Shown piece by piece: positions 11,901 through 22,099 of a stretch of 64,000 bases of DNA; the first letter of the stretch is position 1, and every line of letters starts with the position of its first letter. Source of the DNA: Pseudoips prasinana (lineage: Eukaryota; Arthropoda; Insecta; Lepidoptera; Nolidae); NCBI GenBank assembly GCA_951640165.1, contig OX621237.1:8680001-8744000 (forward strand), read 5' to 3'. The notes beneath the pieces are model-generated. The model was not told where the DNA came from. It saw only the letters and a list, made by a program, of their open reading frames with translations, and did not search any database. Made by a program: the position numbers and the translations under genes.

Positions 11901-13182
11901 GGTCTTTACCTATGAAATTGCCGTTCTGCAGTACTGGCCATTTCAAATCAAAATAATTTTTGTTTGGCTAAGAATTCTAATTTCAAATTAATTTTATTTT
12001 AAAAACATGGATTCTTTTTTCCAAAAGTAGTCATTTCTTTATTGATTAGTGTTACATTTTCATCGCATTTCAATCTTTTTCGTCATCATGGATACGTTAA
12101 AAATTCGAGTAATTATGGAATATGAGTACCGTCGTGGCAGCAACGCGGCACAAGCGGCACGCAACATCAACGACGTTTACGGAGCTAACACTACGAACCA
12201 ACGCACCACCTGTTATTGGTTTGCTCGCTTCCGTTCTGGAAATTTCGACCTGAAAAATGAACCTCGCGGTCGTCCGAAGACTTTGGTCGACAATGACGAA
12301 TTAAAGGCGGTTGTGGAAGCTGATGATACACAATCTACGGCTGAATTAGCAGCAGCTTTCGACGTTAGCGTCAAAACAATATTGGTCCATTTGCGTCAAA
12401 TTGGCAAGGTAAAAAAGCTTGACAAATGGGTGCCCCACGAACTCAATGATCGCCAGCGCGAAGTACGCGTCGAGACGTGCCTTGCACTGCTCAACAGACA
12501 CACAAATGAAGGAATTTTGAACCGCATTGTTACCTGCGATGAAAAATGGATTCTGTTTGATAACCGCAAGCGCTCAGCAAGTTGGTTGGATCCTGGTTCA
12601 GCACCTAAACAATGCCCTAAACGAAAACTTACCCCTAGAAAAGTGATGGTCACTGTTTGGTGGTCTAGCGCCGGTGTGATTCATCACAGCTTCTTACCAA
12701 ACGGGGTGAGCATTACTGCAGATGTGTACTGTGAAGAACTGAGCACAATGATGGAGAAGCTGGCGCATCTCCAACCAGCATTGGTCAATCGCTCGTCTCC
12801 GCTGCTCCTGCACGACAACGCGCGACCTCATACTGCACAGCAGACGGTCTCCAAGTTGCAAGAACTGGGGTTGGAAGCTCTCCGTCATCCGCCCTACTCA
12901 CCAGACCTTGCGCCTACAGACTACTACTTTTTCCAGAATTTGGATAACTTCTTGGCGGGAAAAAAATTCAATACCCGAGAGGCAGTACAAAATGCCTTTG
13001 AAGAATTTGTTGCCTCCCGTCCAGCTGATTTCTTTAAGAAGGGCATCAATAAACTGCCACTGCGATGGCAAAGATGCATTGATTGCATGGGTGATTACTT
13101 CGATTAATACAAATAAAAAAATTCATGAAAAAAAATCGTTTAAATTTTTTCATACAAAACGGCAATTTCATAGGTAAAGACC
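11901..13182 (+). mobile_element. Mariner transposon copy 1, TA target duplication
   Basis: Full-length mariner of 1282 bp. The left end GGTCTTTACCTATGAAATTG is matched by its reverse complement at 13158-13182, and both ends are flanked by TA (11899-11900, 13183-13184). It sits inside a LINE. The transposase frame is intact. The second copy (44883-46164, opposite orientation) differs by very little, so both insertions look recent. Confidence 0.95.
12088..13107 (+). CDS. Mariner transposase (cecropia/Hsmar1-like), apparently intact
   Basis: Cut-and-paste transposase of the Tc1/mariner superfamily; it binds the terminal inverted repeats and moves the element to TA sites. I chose the Met at 12088 (MDTLKIRVIMEYEYRRG, 339 aa) over the earlier in-frame Met at 12049, because 339 aa is close to the usual mariner length of about 345. 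The N-terminal 110 residues form the two helix-turn-helix DNA-binding units. The linker has WVPHEL. The catalytic DD34D residues lie in TCDEKW, LLHDNARPH and YSPDLAPTDYYFF. The overall pattern (IGKVKKLDKWVPHEL, KVMVTVWWSSAG, DCMGDYFD end) resembles the cecropia subfamily that includes human SETMAR/Hsmar1; that placement is from memory of the family. No stop or frameshift interrupts it. Confidence 0.95.
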   Translation: MDTLKIRVIMEYEYRRGSNAAQAARNINDVYGANTTNQRTTCYWFARFRSGNFDLKNEPRGRPKTLVDNDELKAVVEADDTQSTAELAAAFDVSVKTILVHLRQIGKVKKLDKWVPHELNDRQREVRVETCLALLNRHTNEGILNRIVTCDEKWILFDNRKRSASWLDPGSAPKQCPKRKLTPRKVMVTVWWSSAGVIHHSFLPNGVSITADVYCEELSTMMEKLAHLQPALVNRSSPLLLHDNARPHTAQQTVSKLQELGLEALRHPPYSPDLAPTDYYFFQNLDNFLAGKKFNTREAVQNAFEEFVASRPADFFKKGINKLPLRWQRCIDCMGDYFD

Positions 13183-13184
13183 TA

Positions 13185-13638
13185 TTATTATGCCAAATTG
13201 TACACCATTAAATTGTACACCATTTGCTTACATTTAATGAGTGAGTGTTTAATATATATTACTCTATTTACTATGAGCTTCCTCAGGAACTATTTAAAGC
13301 AAGTTAAGATTTGTTTGCCCAAGTTTTTCAAAGAAGCCAATAAACCCAGTTGCCCGCATGCATTAAGTATGCTAATTAAATACCTGCAAGCATGTACTAC
13401 ACGGTCGACTACTGCTGCGATCGCTATCGTCCTGATACTTCGTTAAGTATATGTAGGTTTGATGGTTTGTACGTAGATATATATCATACGTTACCTGCTT
13501 CGTTGATCTAACGGTACTATGTTCAACCGTGGATAATAAGTATTTGGAGACTTTTCTGGCAATAAAAGTGTTTCCGCCCGTGACTCTGAGAGCAAGTAAA
13601 GCTGTCGGTCCTGCACCTGTTATACCAACACCTGTTAT
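13185..13638. other. LINE remainder, then unassigned sequence
   Basis: The first ~40 bases continue the minus-strand LINE cut by the mariner (reads toward FGI just before IIDQS). The rest has no recognised content. Small frames at 13198-13446 and 13529-13765 carry no domain, and the second runs into the hairpin at 13639. Confidence 0.4.
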
Positions 13639-13895
13639 ACTTTTATACCAACGGGACGGCTATCCAACATGTCCAGTGCCTCTAGCGCGAGTTCCTGCAG
13701 TTTACTTACTCGATCACACGTACAGTTTCGTCCCATACATTGAGCACCAGAGTTTTAGTTCTTAATAGTTTCCGCGAGCAGCGCTGGTGCTCAATGTATG
13801 GGACGAAACTGTACGTGTGATCGAGTAAGTAAACTGCAGGAACTCGTGCTAGAGGCACTGGACATGTTGGATAGCCGTCCCGTTGGTATAAAAGT
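13639..13895. repeat. Long inverted repeat, 112 bp arms
   Basis: 13639-13750 and 13784-13895 are reverse complements with essentially one mismatch (CTAGCGCGAG against CTAGCACGAG), separated by 33 bp. The outer ends read ACTTTTATACCAACGGG. Near-identity means the inverted duplication is young or maintained. A transcript would fold into a very stable hairpin. No obvious target duplication was found. Confidence 0.85.
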
Positions 13896-15101
13896 CTGAG
13901 GGAATAGAATACGCACCTGTGTCTTCATGAACATTGAGCCAGAATCGATTAAATACGATATTGAGTTCTGCGTTATAGAAACGCAACGCTCAATTCGTGT
14001 TTGTTGGTGTGCTTCATTTAAATCATACGGAGCCCATTTTACTACTACTTAATTGGAAATACAAGCCTAAATATGAAATACATTTGTTTTTTTTTATTCC
14101 GTTTTACGGCTCGGGCTTCTTTGGCCTTATGAGACTTCACAGTAAATGTATTTTTTATTATTTTCGTCATTAAGTCAATGTCAAGTAAAGTCATACATAG
14201 TCCTTGTCCTACCCCAGTAAAGCAGTGGAGGCTTTACAGAGGCTTATAATGGAGTTTTAGATTCAACACAGAAAATCGCAATTCACGGCAATATGGCACT
14301 TTCCTTCACTTGTATACGTTGTCGAAGATGTTATGTCTAAAAATGCACCATATTTACACATAAAAACTCGAATTTACACCAGTTTTTGAAAATGAAACAA
14401 TGCCCCGGTGAGTCTTTTTCCGCGTTGGCGCCAAAACTCGAAATACATTTGAATTTGGAATCCCTTAATAAACGCCTGATATTTGTGATCAAAGTGGCCA
14501 AATATTTTTAACTAAGAGAACGATTGTTATATATTATTATTTCTAATAAATAGCTGGCTGTTTTCCCTTTGTATCTAATGGTATTGTCGCAGTTAAATAC
14601 TTAACTGCGACCGTAACCTTTTCTAAATTCAGTTCGTTCGTTTACAAATTAAAAACACTAATAATTGTTGTACAATTGTCACAAAGTAAATTCGTCACAG
14701 AAAAAAGTGTATGTAAATTCGTCACAGTTCTAGTTCTACGAAGAAAACTCATCATATATTAATTTGGACTATTGTAAATTCGTCACAATGTTTATTTCCG
14801 TACCGTCAGCAGAAAAATTTCTCAATTAGTAGAATTAAATCGTTATTTATTAATTCTGTTACACGCCCATAACACGCTTAGTAGGTACTTATATTGTAAC
14901 ATGCATTTAAAAGTGGCTTATTGGCGTCTAACATTCCAAACTGGTTGTGACATAGTCGATATTATTATTTTTTGGTGTATCTATTGTTATAAACAAGGTA
15001 TGACAATCATGTCGAGAGTATAACAATCATTTTATTTTAGATACTGTGTGTGATTGATATGCATTTAGAAATTAGTGTTAATTTATTAATGTTTTATTGT
15101 A

Positions 15102-15768
15102 TAACCGCTCGATTGCTTTCTGCAACCACAGTTGCAAAATTTCAAATGCCTACCGTGCTCGCTGCAACCGTGGTTGCATTTTGTCATTTTATTTTATAAT
15201 CATTATGATCCTTATTACAATGGCTTAGAGCTCTATTTAAACGTATCCAAAACAATTCTAATACTAAGAGCATAGACAAAACGTATTATTACCAATTTCA
15301 CGGAACAAAAATATTCTAATATTGGTAGTTGAATCTCAGTGAGCGACTTTTAAAATTTGTGTATTCTTTTCGTTCCGTGTTTTTTTGTCATTCTTCCACA
15401 TGAACAATATTCAAATGTGCATGATCATATCAAGTAATTCATCTAGTTTATGGATATATTAAATATTTATGCACTTTTTAATTTAAATTTTCTGTAATTT
15501 TGATTTAGAACTCACACACTAACATTTACTCGCACCTCTAGTTTTAACGCTAATGGAATATTATTTATTTGAGCTTAAATAACCTAACATATACACTTTT
15601 GTACCTTATTTTACTGGCTATACAGAACAGTCAAAACCTTCAAAATGCGCTTTTTAGGAAAACCATAAATCAAGTTTTAGTTTAGGGGGGGGTGAACGCT
15701 CGCCGTGCACCGAGAGCAGCTAGCACTCGAGGGCAAAAAAAAAATATTTTGAAGCAATCGAGCGGTTA
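15102..15768. mobile_element. Nested 667 bp element with 17 bp TIRs
   Basis: TAACCGCTCGATTGCTT at 15102-15118 is perfectly inverted at 15752-15768. The interior includes paired 'GCAACCACAGTTGCA' and 'GCAACCGTGGTTGCA' blocks and a GC patch near 15690-15735, with no coding frame. It probably inserted into the larger 14663-16764 element. Target duplication uncertain. Confidence 0.5.
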
Positions 15769-16051
15769 TGTTCGTTTTTCCATACATTTATTATTTTAAT
15801 TAGTTATGAGTTATTATAATATTAGTGTCCAGGTACTTTGAAGATGTAACTGCGAGCTGTACTAACACATCATTGTCTGTGAGATATTTTACATGGTTCC
15901 ATCATAAAACCAGCGCTGCAACAGTTAATGTTGCAGCTAGTGCTGAGGTGGGACCAATTCGGACTCGCACAGATAACCAATAAGGACTTCTGTATGTGTA
16001 CCTATTTATATATATTATAATGATTGTCTGTGCTCGTTTACTGAATAAATG

Positions 16052-16078
16052 TATTTTCTTTCTTTCTTTCTTTCTTTC
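16052..16078. repeat. TTTC microsatellite
   Basis: A run of TTTC units follows GAATAAATGTATTTTC. It probably started as the 3' tail of a minus- or plus-strand retroelement. Confidence 0.7.
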
Positions 16079-16404
16079 AATTACAAGAAAATTGTAGAAA
16101 GATAATATTAGTAATAATATCCTGGGACATAATTGATTTGATCTCAAACTAAGCAGAGCAAAGCAAAAAATAAATATTAAGTAGATATCATAATATTGAT
16201 ACGTCAATCAAATCAAAAGCCAGTTAAAGTTTATATGAAGAAGGAGTTTCCTGCAGAATATTTATATAACATGCATTAGAAAGAAATTAAATCATTTCGC
16301 GAGTTATAACCAATAACTTTGTTTGCTACCGGTACGTTATGCAAATATGATGAAAATGAAGACTTGTGACGAATTTACAATATGAATATTATATAATTTA
16401 TTAC

Positions 16405-16660
16405 GGTCACCGTAGCCTAGTTGGTAGTGCTCCTGCCTACGAAGCTGGTGGTCCTGGGTTCGAATCCCGGTAAGTGCAAATATTTGTGTGATGAGCACGA
16501 ATATTTGTTTCTGAGTCATGGATGTTTTCTATGTATTTAAGTATTTATCTATCTATATAAGTATGTATATCGTCGCCTGGTACCCATAGTACAAGCTTTG
16601 CTTAGTTTGGGGCTAGGATGATCTGTGTGGCATTGTCCCTGTATATTATATTGTATATTG
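16405..16660 (+). repeat. tRNA-derived SINE-1, copy 1
   Basis: The head contains the pol III A-box TAGCCTAGTTGG and B-box GGTTCGAATCC. It is followed by a conserved body (AAATATTTGTGTGATGAGCA, then GAGTCATGGATG, TATCTATCTATATAAGTATG, CAAGCTTTGCTTAGTTTGGG) ending in CATTGTCCC. Near-identical copies lie at 30225 and 63753. It is inserted in the right end of the 14663-16764 TIR element. Confidence 0.9.
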
Positions 16661-16764
16661 TATTATAATTAATAAATTTTAGTGCATGTGACGAATTTAC
16701 TTTCAATGTATGGAGTTTACAAAAATGTGACGAATTTACTTTGTGACGAATGTACAACAACCCA

Positions 16765-19018
16765 TTATTGGGGCTTATTGCCTTGCCTACATAATTATCT
16801 ATAGCACCGATCCCGAAGACAAAATGTTGGGATTTATTCGCCACTTCCCTATTTTGTATGCAATAAGTAGGTTGTACGCAGCCTAACACTTTATTTCTTC
16901 AAAGATTCCAGCAATTTATATTGATCGTTGTTACAGAATGACAACAAATAGCAATATAAAACAAAATCCACTAACCTACGATACCATTTCATAAACGGAA
17001 ACATTTCCCTATTGCTAAACAATGTTTCCCAGAAGAAAATCAATAATTACCGCCGCTAACCACAATTGCATGTGTACCTGTGCGTTCAATGCAGGGTCGC
17101 GCAAATAGGCTGCCTGTTACACCGTCGCGTCTGCTTCGCGTTAATAGCGAATGAAGTGGTAAAATAACGTGAATGTGAAACGTTATAAAGCTAGATAAGA
17201 AAATAATTTTATGTGCATAGTTAAGGTAGACGCCAATTTTCTAGAGCCACAGACAAACAACCGTGACTCCCACCCAGGCACTGAATCACCGCAGCACGGT
17301 ATGGGGTCAAACTTCCTTTTAGGGGATTGTGGTAAATGACGTAGGTAGGACATACAATGAGTTTAATTCCATTAGAAATGTGTATTCTTAAACATTTCAA
17401 CTTTTAATTTTCGTGTACTTTAACGTACTGAAAAAAGTTATTAATATAAAATTATGCGTGCTGTACGAAGCATGCTGGAAGAACGGGAGTAAGAACTTTT
17501 ACTCCAGAAAAGTCCCATTAATCATGACCTGTTTATATGATAATAATAATGAAGGTTCTTGGCTAAGGTTTCATTATTAAAAACGCGTCGATAATATTTG
17601 TACCTACGATATTATACGACAAAAAAATACACACAGACGACAATCGATTGAGCAAATATTGTGCTCGCCTACTAAACAATCTTAATAAGTGGACCAACTT
17701 TCGTGTCTATGCCCCTCGAGTTTGTTTTGCTGGACCATTTCAACAGGGCCTTGTGCCAACCGTTAGATGTCAACTGTCATGAACGCATTGGATCCCGTGG
17801 TAAGAGTAGCATTAAAGCGCAACAGTCGTTATAAACACACATTCACCGTGTTTGTCTGCAAAGTGCTCCAAAATGGCTTGATCGATTCTTATGAAAATTT
17901 TTATGCATACTTGTTATAAAAATCGGTCGTAAAAATATTTTTACCACCACCACAAAATTATTTTTGATTTATTGGCAAGATTTTTTACTTTTGTTTTATT
18001 ATATTGAATAATTCATACAACTCTAATTTTCGCCCTATTTTTATAGCGATTTCAATTTATATGGCTGATTTTGATGATTTTTAGTGTATTTGATGGGTCC
18101 CTTGATGATTTAGATTTACAATTGGACCCGGCAGGCGGCAATGCGATGAGATTCATCTCTATTGTTTAGGCAGTAAAATGTATGCCGGGACAGCTAATAT
18201 TGACGTACTTACCTTAATATAGACGTAGACGTAGTAGTAATAACAATATATCTAAAACTATGAGCTAGCTCAGTTAATCATTATTATCATAAATTAAATC
18301 TGATTTCATACAAACCACTGATCTAAATTGCTACGTGTCTAGACTTAACAATGTATAGTTAACTATATTAGGTACTACAAACATGTTCTGACTATGTAAA
18401 AGCGCCTTTTTAAAGTCTACATGAATAAAAACTTCTTCATTTTATTTTACGAATCGATGAGGGAACTGTTAAAAAGCATCTCAAGATCATTCCATGTCAA
18501 TCAGTTATTCGATCTATTATTTTTTGTGTAGGCAGTGGAAGCCTTAGTATCTTTTATATTTGTATATTGTTTAAACTACCCAGTATGCACCTCACAAGGC
18601 TTAATGGCTTTCGTCACATGGCTACAACTAGGCCTTACATCTGTAACCTGTGCTTCTAAGAACATGTTATGTTCTAAAAGCAGAGGTATCAGAAAATAAA
18701 CGACATTAGCAGTAACTCATCTATGGACATATCTACAGTAATTTCCGGAATATGAGGGCGGCTGTCTTTGAACGCCTTACAATGATCAGTGTTCTTACGC
18801 TTCTGTTTGAGTGTCAACCATGTTAATATATCGCGCACGTGCGGCGGGCGCTCGTTGGACCCGGTAATGAGGCGGCATATTTACGAGCCCACCGACTACC
18901 CTCACAGTCCACGCACCGCACCATTTCGCGACGCTCGATATCGATTACTTTGCGTAATCGATTTGATGGGAATTGTGATTTTCTAAGAAATTTTATAAAT
19001 AAAATTTGCTTGCAAGTC
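16765..19018. other. No gene; two dispersed repeat pieces
   Basis: 17645-17835 matches 63185-63420 (shared CTCGCCTACTAAACAAT-like, TTGGATCC and AGCATTAAAGCGC blocks), an unnamed dispersed repeat. 18355-18440 is a LINE 3' end (CTACAAACATGTTCTGACTA, AAAGTCTAC, GAATAAAAAC) shared with 50629-50771 (minus) and 63545-63730. A GC-rich patch at 18835-18935 has no convincing frame. Confidence 0.5.
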
Positions 19019-19026
19019 GTAGTGAG

Positions 19027-19661
19027 GGCTTATTCCGTTTATCCACCCTAAAAAAGCCACCCTAAGGAGGATACTCGGAAACGCGTGTCCTTCTATCCAC
19101 CCTGAACGGGGTGGATAACCGTAATTCATATAATATGTTTCTTCCGTTTTTCTCACCTGCCTAAGTACAGTCATTAACACAAAAACATACACAAACCCAG
19201 TCCAAGAAACTTCGTGAACATTAAAATACTTTAGATGTACATACTTACCTTCTTCTTTGAGCTGAAAATAGTTTTGTTTACTATAATATACATTAAAAGG
19301 GACGAATTTATCCAGGATACGCAACTACGTCTACTCAATGATGAAATAAGCGTTGGTCATTTTCTGGACATATTGCAAAATTTATAAAAAACCACCAGCC
19401 CCGCTTCGGCTTTCTATCTTATAGTACCATGTACCTACAATTTAGATTTTAAGACTATTTTATGTTATTCGCTTAACAATAAATATTAAATTAAAACTTA
19501 AAAGATATTGATTTGATTCAACTGTACTTGGGGTAAAAAATCGGAAGAAACATATTATATGAATTACGGTTATCCACCCCGTTCAGGGTGGATAGAAGGA
19601 CACGCGTTTCCGAGTATCCTCCTTAGGGTGGCTTTTTTAGGGTGGATAAACGGAATAAGCC
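19027..19661. mobile_element. 635 bp hAT-like element, 120 bp TIRs, 8 bp duplication
   Basis: The arms 19027-19146 and 19542-19661 are reverse complements, apparently perfect over about 120 bp, starting GGCTTATTCCGTTTATCCAC. They are flanked by the direct repeat GTAGTGAG (19019-19026 and 19662-19669). An 8 bp duplication fits hAT or P-like transposons. The ~395 bp interior has no transposase. The perfect arms and duplication point to a recent insertion. Confidence 0.85.
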
Positions 19662-19794
19662 GTAGTGAGTATGTTATGGATGATTTTGATTTAAGGTGTG
19701 CTTTTAAAGGCGGGTAGCACTTTATATTATCCCATTACCTACATAATTCTCGCCTCATTTGAACGAATTAATTGTACGTTATATACTTCTCTAC

Positions 19795-20056
19795 TATCTA
19801 TTCTCTAGTTGCAATTCTCTCGTTTCATGAGGCTATAGTCTCTTTATATCAATCTGTAAGTGAAGTGGAACTATTCATTCTCTAACCCCTCCTTGTTTCT
19901 TTCTGATGAAATTTGTTGCGGGATCCAAGACAGTTAAAGCGATTACCCGGGACATGCCTGAGCCTCACCACTCAGTGTCATTTCACTGTGTGCCACTGTT
20001 GATCCTGGCTTACAGGAATTACAGTGGTGGTTAAGAAGGAGGGACTAGTCCCTTAT
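19795..20056 (+). repeat. Dispersed repeat Z, copy 1
   Basis: Shares with 32384-32665 (opposite strand) the blocks GGATCCAAGACAGTTA, GACATGCCTGAG, TGTTGATCCTGGCTTACAGG and GGGACTAGTCCC. About 260 bp. No tRNA boxes or frame recognised; family unknown. Confidence 0.65.
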
Positions 20057-20566
20057 GTAATATACAAACCAAAGACATACACTACAAAATAACATACACA
20101 CAATACAAACAAATCAAAGGTGAAAATCTAATCATGTGGTGGGTAGTAAGCTTTTGTCGTGTGTATTAAAAAATACTTGAACGTGATTTCAGTAAAGACA
20201 ACTGTCAAAGACTGATAATAATACAGCAGCTAAATTAAAAATAAATCAGTTTATTAACTAATCAGTACTATTATTGTGTTTTAATTGCGGCAAACTATTT
20301 TACATATATGCATTTTAAGTCATTTGTACGCCTGATTCGGCAGGACATGTTGATACCACTATAACTATCATTGTAACACCACATGTAAAAATGTAAAACA
20401 TGTTTCATACAAATAAATGCATCTTATCTTTATCATTAATCAAAAGTATTGGTTTATTTCCGCATATTTTTTGCCAATACTACTAAGCTTTAACATTTTT
20501 TTTTAAATAAAACAGCATAATGTATTGAGTGGTCTGAGAACAAATAATCGTGCTCATAACACAAAT

Positions 20567-20697
20567 TCAACCTTCAAGAAGCAAGCCTATTCTTTTCTTA
20601 AAGACCGGCAACGCACTTGCGGCTCCTCTGGTGCTGCGAGTGTCCATGGGCGGCGGTGATCACTTACCATCAGGTGACCCACTTGCTCGTTTGCCAT
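20567..20697. repeat. Dispersed repeat W, copy 1
   Basis: Blocks CAAGAAGCAAGCCTATTC, GCACTTGC, CACTTACCATCAGGTGA and TTGCTCGTTTGCC recur inverted at 26583-26702, and a short piece (CCATCAGGTGACCCGCTTGCC-like) at 5868. This motif is common in Lepidoptera as I recall. No frame. Confidence 0.65.
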
Positions 20698-20880
20698 CCT
20701 ATTTAAAAATAAATTTGTTCTGCGTGGGGATTGACCCAAGCCCAGCTTAAGAGTCAGGATCAATAACGCTTCAAAAGACTATTTCATAAGAAACATATGT
20801 ACAAACAAACATATAGATTTAGCATGATTTGAAATACATTTAGACATTGAAATAGATTTAGATAAACATATTGTTTTGTA

Positions 20881-20970
20881 GGCCGTGTAGCGCAAGACCG
20901 GCAATTGTGGAGGTCTTTGGGGAGGCCTTTGTCCAGCAATGGACGTCCTTCGGCTGAAATGATAATGATT
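20881..20970 (+). repeat. RTE LINE 3' end fragment
   Basis: GGAGGTCTTTGGGGAGGCCT, TTTGTCCAGCAATGGACGTC and CGGCTGAAATGATAATGAT match the 3' end of the RTE at 8052 in the opposite orientation. Only the last ~90 bases are present. Confidence 0.8.
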
Positions 20971-21302
20971 GTTTTGTATAAGTTACATTAACATTAGTTA
21001 TATAATAGATTACTTAGATATAGAAATTAGTATTAAGCAGCCATCCGATTTAGAACTTAAGAATCTACTTTATTTTAATACCTGTTTCTCATATAAGTGA
21101 AATTGTTTCTTTTGAGAAAATAAATATCTTGAACCCGAAACAAACATATTACAAGAGTGGGCGCCAAACTATCTCCACCAGGATATCCTGTGTTGTAGGC
21201 GTGTTTAAATATGCACATATCATTTAGGTGCGAACAAACTTAGGTGCCTACTTTGCTAATATTTGTCTTTCTCCATACTACTGGAAGCACAGTCAGTTAC
21301 AG

Positions 21303-21765
21303 ACGGGCCGGTGGGCGTGGATGGTAGATACTTGGTTTTCAAGTCGCTCGAACATCGATTTCTTAAATGGCGTTCAAATAAATAAAGGTTAAAAATGAAT
21401 CAATCGTTAAATCAGCTTCCATGGGCACATGTGACGTCATAAATGGTCTGGAATCGACTGTCAACGATGAAGCCGATTTAACGATTGATTAATTCATTTT
21501 AACCTATATTTATTTGAAAGCCATTTAAGAAATCGATGTTCTGCGACTTGGCTGGTAGAGCCCCAGGTCGTGGGTACAATTCCCACCTAGGACAGATATG
21601 TATTTGTGTGCATGAAAATGTCTATTTGTCCTGAATCTGGGGTGGCCTTAAGTATGTATTTCAAAAGAAAAGTAGAATATCAGTTATCTGGTTTCCATAG
21701 TACAAGCTGTGCTTAGTTTGGGATCAGGTGGCTATGTGTCAATAATGTCCCAGGATATTATTATT
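21303..21765 (+). repeat. SINE-2 copy split by a foldback MITE
   Basis: The SINE head (GGGCCGGTGGGCGTGG, TTTTCAAGTCGC) lies at 21303-21348. It resumes at about 21545 with GTCGTGGGTACAATTCCCAC (B-box region) and continues to GTTATCTGGTTTCCATAGTA and AATAATGTCCCA. Between them, 21341-21418 and 21470-21549 are ~80 bp inverted arms (AAGTCGC..CGAACATCGATTTC) around a 50 bp centre, i.e. a small foldback element inside the SINE's A-B interval. Confidence 0.7.
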
Positions 21766-22099
21766 GTTATGAAATACATTTACTTAATTTAGTTTCTGTA
21801 TGTTTTTGTTATTCGTATACCGTTAAGGACCTATATGTGTAGTACTATTAAAGTAGAAGCGATTTAAAATGAGTGTCTCCATGTTTTCTTGAGACGTGTT
21901 TTTTATTATTTGTTATAGCTGCGCCCCGCGGTTTTACCCGGGTAAACCTTTATAAAGTATAGCCTATGTGTTAAGGGGCCTTTTACAGTCCACTAGCGCC
22001 GCCAATCGAAAAAATGTCATAACTCGTAAATAGAATCAAAAATACAAAATGTGGTCTATTATTACTGTAGAAAAGGCAATAACGTAATTTTATAACACA

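Larger units (their letters stand above)
14663..16764. mobile_element. 2.1 kb TIR element with mirrored subterminal iterons
   Basis: The left end TTGTTGTACAATTGTCACAA and the right end (reverse complement TTGTTGTACATTCGTCACAA) form inverted termini. Just inside, GTAAATTCGTCACA occurs at about 14685, 14712 and 14774, and in opposite orientation at about 16366, 16687 and 16725. Each end also has one partial copy at its tip. Repeated subterminal motifs in mirror order are typical transposase binding sites. No transposase frame remains, so the element is non-autonomous. A SINE (16405-16660) and a smaller TIR element (15102-15768) lie inside. Superfamily unknown; no clear target duplication. Confidence 0.75.

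Noticed and set aside
12396..12888. Minus-strand frames inside mariner copy 1 (and their equivalents in copy 2)
   Set aside because: Shadows of the transposase, preserved only because the two copies are nearly identical.
16405..16480. Possible tRNA gene
   Set aside because: A and B boxes are present, but no acceptor stem closes and the same head plus body recurs at 30225 and 63753. It is a SINE.
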